Shown one piece after another: positions 6,362 through 9,365 of a DNA stretch of 9,365 nucleotides. The stretch covers positions 1 through 9,365 of the forward strand of contig CALVAU010000124.1 of assembly GCA_944325615.1 (NCBI GenBank), in the 5' to 3' direction. This stretch comes from Candidatus Gastranaerophilales bacterium (lineage in GTDB: Bacteria; Cyanobacteriota; Vampirovibrionia; Gastranaerophilales; Gastranaerophilaceae). A program made the translations under genes and the position numbers. Position 1 is the stretch's first letter. The number at the start of each line of letters is the position of its first letter. The notes under the pieces are model-generated. The model searched no databases. It saw only the letters and a list, made by a program, of their open reading frames with translations, and was not told the DNA's origin.

Positions 6362-6368
6362 GAGGGTT

Positions 6369-7211
6369 ATGCAAAAAAGATTGCCTGAGTATCTAAAACG
6401 ACCGATTATTGACACTGAAAAAACTCGAAATGTAAGAAAAATTTTGAAGGAAAATTGCTTAAATACAGTCTGTGAAAATGCAAGATGTCCGAACAAAAAT
6501 GAGTGCTATACTTGTAATACAGCCACTTTTTTAATTATGGGAAATATCTGTACTCGCAACTGTCGTTATTGCAATATTACTTGTCAAAAACCTGAACCTT
6601 TAGATGTTAAAGAACCGTTACATATTGCAAAAGCAGTTAAAGATTTAGGGCTAAAATATTCAGTTATTACATCAGTGACTCGTGATGATTTGGCTGATGG
6701 TGGAGCTGAACATTTTGCAAATTGTATTTATGAAATAAGAAAACTTTCTCCTGATGTAAAAATAGAAATTCTAACTCCTGATTTTAAAGGTAATGAAACC
6801 TCTTTAAATACAATCATCAAAGCGCATCCGGAGGTGTTTAATCATAATATCGAGACAGTTAAAGCCCTATTTAAAACGGCAAGACCTCAAGGAAATTATG
6901 ATTGTTCAATTTCGGTGCTGAAATATATAAAAAATAACAGTGATATTATAACAAAGTCAGGTTTGATGGTTGGTCTTGGAGAATCTTTTGAACAAATAGA
7001 AGGAACATTGAATGATTTAAAATCCGCAGGGGTGGATATATTAACAATTGGTCAGTATATTCAGCCTTCAAAACAGCATTTGGGAGTTGCAAAATATTAT
7101 ACGCTCGAAGAATTTGAATTGTTAAAAGAATTAGCTAGAAAAGCAGGTTTTGAACATTATCAAATAGGCCCTTTGGTAAGGAGTTCTTATAGAGCGGCAG
7201 AGTTAGTGTAA
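6369..7211 (+). CDS. lipA: Lipoyl synthase (radical SAM)
   Basis: LipA inserts two sulfurs into protein-bound octanoyl groups to make the lipoyl cofactor of 2-oxoacid dehydrogenases and glycine cleavage H protein. At 280 residues it is at the short end of the family. It has the diagnostic auxiliary-cluster motif C-x4-C-x5-C (C35, C40, C46), the radical SAM motif C-x3-C-x2-C (C61, C65, C68; CTRNCRYC), and the C-terminal RSSY at 271-274, whose serine ligates the auxiliary cluster. TSVTRDDLADGGAEHFA, VFNHNIETV and GLMVGLGE are also typical of LipA. The start is ATG at 6369; AAAGG about nine to ten bases upstream is the likely ribosome-binding site, since the AGAGGG nearer by is only two bases from the ATG. 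No lipB or lplA is next to it, so the source of octanoyl-protein is not shown here. The 110 bp between lipA and nusB contain no clear terminator. Confidence 0.97.
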   Translation: MQKRLPEYLKRPIIDTEKTRNVRKILKENCLNTVCENARCPNKNECYTCNTATFLIMGNICTRNCRYCNITCQKPEPLDVKEPLHIAKAVKDLGLKYSVITSVTRDDLADGGAEHFANCIYEIRKLSPDVKIEILTPDFKGNETSLNTIIKAHPEVFNHNIETVKALFKTARPQGNYDCSISVLKYIKNNSDIITKSGLMVGLGESFEQIEGTLNDLKSAGVDILTIGQYIQPSKQHLGVAKYYTLEEFELLKELARKAGFEHYQIGPLVRSSYRAAELV

Positions 7212-7248
7212 TTAATAATAAAATTTGTTATTTGATTTTAATATTCTC

Positions 7249-7277
7249 TTGTCGTTGAAAATTTTTCATGATAGCAT
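7249..7277 (+). promoter_or_regulatory. Possible weak promoter for nusB-ftsY
   Basis: TTGTCG (7249-7254), a 17-bp spacer and TAGCAT (7272-7277) each match the consensus at four of six positions. They would start transcription near 7285, about 37 bases before the nusB ATG. Read-through from lipA is equally possible because no terminator is seen between the genes. Confidence 0.3.
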
Positions 7278-7321
7278 TTTTTCGTGTAGAACAAAATAAA
7301 TTAACAGACAAAGAGGTATAT

Positions 7322-7981
7322 ATGCAAGCTCGAAGAGCAGCCAGAGAATTGGCTTTTATATTATTTTCACAATTTGATAAAAAAATTACAAATTATTCAA
7401 AATCTCAGTTGGAAGATATTATTTTAAAGTCAGTAAGAATTTTAACAAGCAATGCAAGCGATGAATTAAAAATAGCAGTTGGTGCATTAGTCGCTATGCG
7501 TGATGAAATTGATACTTATGAAGCAGAACATGAAACTAACTTAAATAGACCACTAGGTGTTGCAAACGTTCCTGTGCCAATCGTTATGACATCAGAAATG
7601 TCTGCAAGAGTTAACGAAATGATTGAAATTGCTGATAAGGCTCTATTAGCACTTGAAATTGCTGAGTTTACAACTTTGGATTCGCAAAACGAAGTAAAAA
7701 GTTACGCAATAGAAATTGCTGAATACTTTCAAAAACATCACAAAGAAGTTGATGATATTATTCAAAAACACGCTAAAAATTGGGATTTGCAACGTTTAGT
7801 AAAAATGGATAAAGACATCCTAAGAATTGCAATTGTAGAGCTTTTATACATAAAAGATGCTCCAATGAAAGTTGTTGTAGATGAAGCGTTAGAATTGGCT
7901 AAAAAATATTCAACAGATGACAGTGCTTCATTTATCAACGGAATTTTAGCAAAAGTAATCGTTGAAAACGGATTAAATTAA
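7322..7981 (+). CDS. nusB: Transcription antitermination factor NusB, long (cyanobacterial-style) form
   Basis: NusB binds boxA RNA with NusE (S10) during rRNA transcription antitermination. I choose the ATG at 7322, giving 219 residues. AGAGGT (7312-7317) sits just upstream, and the protein then opens with MQARRAAREL, matching the conserved NusB N-terminus. An in-frame ATG at 7268 would add 18 residues with no family match. The C-terminal half is clearly NusB: W154 followed by DLQRLVKMDKDILRIAIVELL, then DEALELAKKYSTDDSASFINGIL near 187-209. Typical NusB has 140-150 residues; here a helical insertion occupies roughly residues 45-130 and includes a Pro-rich link (NRPLGVANVPVPIV at 75-88). Cyanobacterial NusB proteins of about 210 residues have a similar layout, which is the main taxonomic clue in this window. 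The stop codon overlaps the ftsY start by one base (TAATG), indicating translational coupling. Confidence 0.93.
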   Translation: MQARRAARELAFILFSQFDKKITNYSKSQLEDIILKSVRILTSNASDELKIAVGALVAMRDEIDTYEAEHETNLNRPLGVANVPVPIVMTSEMSARVNEMIEIADKALLALEIAEFTTLDSQNEVKSYAIEIAEYFQKHHKEVDDIIQKHAKNWDLQRLVKMDKDILRIAIVELLYIKDAPMKVVVDEALELAKKYSTDDSASFINGILAKVIVENGLN

Positions 7982-8895
7982 TGTTTAAGTTTTTTTCAGA
8001 TAAATTTAATAATTTAAAACAAACAATTTCCAACACGGCTCAAAACCTTGTTGGAAATGTTGTAGATACGATAGAGAATGAAGAAGGATTCTCAGATTTT
8101 GTCCTTGATGATATGGAAGATTTGCTTATCAGCGCAGATTTGGGTGTAAATTATGTCGCAGAACTTGTCGATAAGCTTAGATCTCAGGATAAAATTAAAC
8201 CGTCCGAAGTTAAAAATTATCTGAAAAATGAGTTTTTGAATACATTAAAATCTGCAGGTGATACAAATTTATATTACAAAGATAACGAGCTGAATATATA
8301 TTTTATTTCAGGCGTGAATGGTGTTGGCAAAACCACCTTAATCGGAAAATTGGCTTATAAATTCAAAAATGAAGGCAAGAAAGTCTTGATTGCTGCAGGG
8401 GATACTTTTAGAGCTGCAGCTGAGGAACAACTTGATATTTGGTCAAAACGTGCAGGAGCTGACATTGTTCGCAGAGACAAGGCAGATCCTGCTTCAGTTG
8501 TGTATGAAGCTATCCAAAAAGCTAAAGGTGAAAATTATGATGTAATTTTAGTCGATACAGCAGGCAGATTGCAGAATAAATTTAATCTTATGGAAGAGTT
8601 GTCCAAAATTAAATCAGTTATTGATAAAAACGCTCCCGAAAATTTGCGAGAGACAATGCTTGTCTTGGATGCAAATACAGGTCAAAACGGTTTGCAGCAG
8701 GCAAAAGTATTCCAAGAAGCAGTAAATCTTACATCCGTAGCTTTGACAAAATTGGACGGCTCTGCAAAAGGTGCAATAGTTCTTGCAGTTGCAAAAGAAA
8801 TGAAATTGCCTGTTAAGCTCATCGGAGTAGGTGAAAAAATGGAAGATCTCAAAAGCTTTAACAGCGAAGAATTTATTGACGCACTTTTTGATTAG
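7981..8895 (+). CDS. ftsY: Signal recognition particle receptor FtsY
   Basis: FtsY is the membrane-associated SRP GTPase that docks ribosome-nascent chain complexes at the Sec translocon. The 304 residues make a minimal NG-domain form without the long acidic A domain of E. coli FtsY. The N-terminus (MFKFFSDKFNNLKQTI) can form an amphipathic helix that would serve as the membrane anchor. GTPase motifs are in order: G1 GVNGVGKTT at 111-119, DTFRAAAEEQL at 141-151, G3 DTAGR at 192-196, DANTGQNG at 230-237, G4 TKLDGSAKG at 256-264, and the closing GVGEKMEDL at 282-290. Absence of a C-terminal Met-rich domain separates it from Ffh. The ATG shares its first base with the nusB stop; there is no strong Shine-Dalgarno, so it is probably translated by coupling. 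A peptidase gene follows after 19 bp on the same strand. Confidence 0.97.
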   Translation: MFKFFSDKFNNLKQTISNTAQNLVGNVVDTIENEEGFSDFVLDDMEDLLISADLGVNYVAELVDKLRSQDKIKPSEVKNYLKNEFLNTLKSAGDTNLYYKDNELNIYFISGVNGVGKTTLIGKLAYKFKNEGKKVLIAAGDTFRAAAEEQLDIWSKRAGADIVRRDKADPASVVYEAIQKAKGENYDVILVDTAGRLQNKFNLMEELSKIKSVIDKNAPENLRETMLVLDANTGQNGLQQAKVFQEAVNLTSVALTKLDGSAKGAIVLAVAKEMKLPVKLIGVGEKMEDLKSFNSEEFIDALFD

Positions 8896-8914
8896 AATTT
8901 TTAAGGTTTCGGCT

Positions 8915-9365
8915 ATGAAAAAAATAAAATCCGCAAAAACACAAAATGGTAATGAGATTAGCTTATCAGGTAACGGGAAAAAATGTAAAACTCTTGTGAT
9001 AGGAGTGTTTCACGGCGATGAGCCTCAGGGAAAGTTTTTGATTGAAAAGTACCTTGATGAAAAAAAAGATAGCAATTTATATTTTATTCCCTGCTTAAAT
9101 CCTGACGGTATGGGAATGAATAAAAGAACAAATGCATCAGGTGTTGATTTGAATAGAAATTTCCCGACCAATAATTGGGAATATACGGCGCATGATGAGT
9201 TTTTCGGTGGAGAAACTCCTGCAAGTGAAATTGAGACCAAGTTTATAATTGATGTTATCGATGAATTAAAACCAAAGTATATATTAACTTTGCACGCACC
9301 ATTTAAGGTTGTAAACTACGACGGGGATGCAAAAGAAATTGCGAAGAAAATATCAGAAATTATAA
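8915..9365 (+). CDS. M14 zinc carboxypeptidase, murein peptide amidase (MpaA)-like, partial at window end
   Basis: The reading frame runs open from the ATG at 8915 to the last base of the window, 150 codons seen. It carries M14 landmarks: HGDE with zinc ligands H33 and E36 after a hydrophobic strand (TLVIGVFHGDE), LNPDGMGMNKRTNASGVDLNRNFP at 61-84 with the substrate-binding N80-R81 pair, NW at 87-88, and LHAPF with the third zinc ligand H127. The GVDLNRNFP and LHAP combination, plus GGETPASEIET ahead of it, is closest to the MpaA subgroup, which cleaves the gamma-D-glutamyl-diaminopimelate bond in murein tripeptide; LdcA-type or other substrates cannot be excluded. The catalytic Glu should lie beyond the window. 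No signal peptide is present, which suits a cytoplasmic recycling enzyme. AAGG at 8903-8906 is eight bases upstream. It starts 19 bp after ftsY, probably in the same transcript. Confidence 0.87.
   Translation, partial: MKKIKSAKTQNGNEISLSGNGKKCKTLVIGVFHGDEPQGKFLIEKYLDEKKDSNLYFIPCLNPDGMGMNKRTNASGVDLNRNFPTNNWEYTAHDEFFGGETPASEIETKFIIDVIDELKPKYILTLHAPFKVVNYDGDAKEIAKKISEII

Noticed and set aside
6311..6496. 61-residue minus-strand reading frame opposite the start of lipA
   Set aside because: It is antisense to the conserved auxiliary-cluster region of lipA, has no ribosome-binding site and no recognisable protein character.
7268..7321. Upstream ATG start for nusB
   Set aside because: The 18 extra residues match nothing in NusB, whereas the ATG at 7322 has a ribosome-binding site and begins the conserved ARREL-like N-terminus.
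9025..9240. 71-residue minus-strand reading frame near the window end
   Set aside because: It is antisense to the M14 peptidase, whose zinc-binding and GVDLNRNFP motifs establish the plus strand as coding.

Overview
The window is AT-rich bacterial DNA (clearly below 40% G+C by eye) made of ordinary, intact genes with short spacers. The best taxonomic clue is NusB. It is about 219 residues long, against 140-150 in most bacteria, starts with MQARRAAREL and carries a long helical insertion, a layout I know from Cyanobacteria. No photosynthesis gene is present, and the neighbours include small secreted and membrane proteins that I do not recognise. I infer a non-photosynthetic relative of Cyanobacteria (Vampirovibrionia/Melainabacteria, probably a gut-type Gastranaerophilales). 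This is an inference, not a database result.

Layout. Positions 1-3210 are read on the minus strand: glyA (serine hydroxymethyltransferase), then a WecA/TagO-type polyprenyl-phosphate sugar-phosphate transferase, then after a 171-bp spacer an unrecognised 235-residue protein with hydrophobic ends and a ~32-residue internal repeat. A 145-bp spacer (3211-3355) holds two back-to-back sigma-70-type promoters. One drives glyA. The other drives alr (alanine racemase), whose predicted transcript would start at or next to its ATG. alr is followed 14 bp later by a class I pyridine nucleotide-disulfide oxidoreductase of the dihydrolipoamide dehydrogenase type, with a TTG start and an internal shortening. 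A 20-bp-stem bidirectional terminator (5743-5785) ends this pair and also serves a convergent minus-strand gene for a secreted, Gly/Gln/Asn/Tyr/Thr-rich protein (5808-6311). That gene diverges from lipA (lipoyl synthase) across only 57 bp, where candidate -10 elements for the two directions overlap. After lipA come nusB, ftsY (1-nt stop/start overlap) and an M14 zinc peptidase of the murein peptide amidase (MpaA) type, cut by the window end.

How the genes fit together. Two themes recur. One is the cell envelope: Alr makes D-alanine for peptidoglycan, the WecA/TagO-like enzyme starts polyprenyl-linked glycans, FtsY delivers membrane proteins, and the M14 peptidase probably trims murein peptides. 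The other is lipoate and glycine metabolism: LipA makes the lipoyl cofactor, the Lpd-like enzyme reoxidises it, and SHMT interconverts serine and glycine. No gcvP, gcvT, gcvH or 2-oxoacid dehydrogenase gene is in view, so the second link is only contextual.

I found no mobile element, CRISPR array, tRNA, rRNA or defence cassette, and no multi-gene system that looks new. The points most worth a second look are the putative leaderless alr, the shortened Lpd, the repeat-bearing membrane protein, the overlapping divergent promoters at lipA and the cyanobacterial-style NusB.
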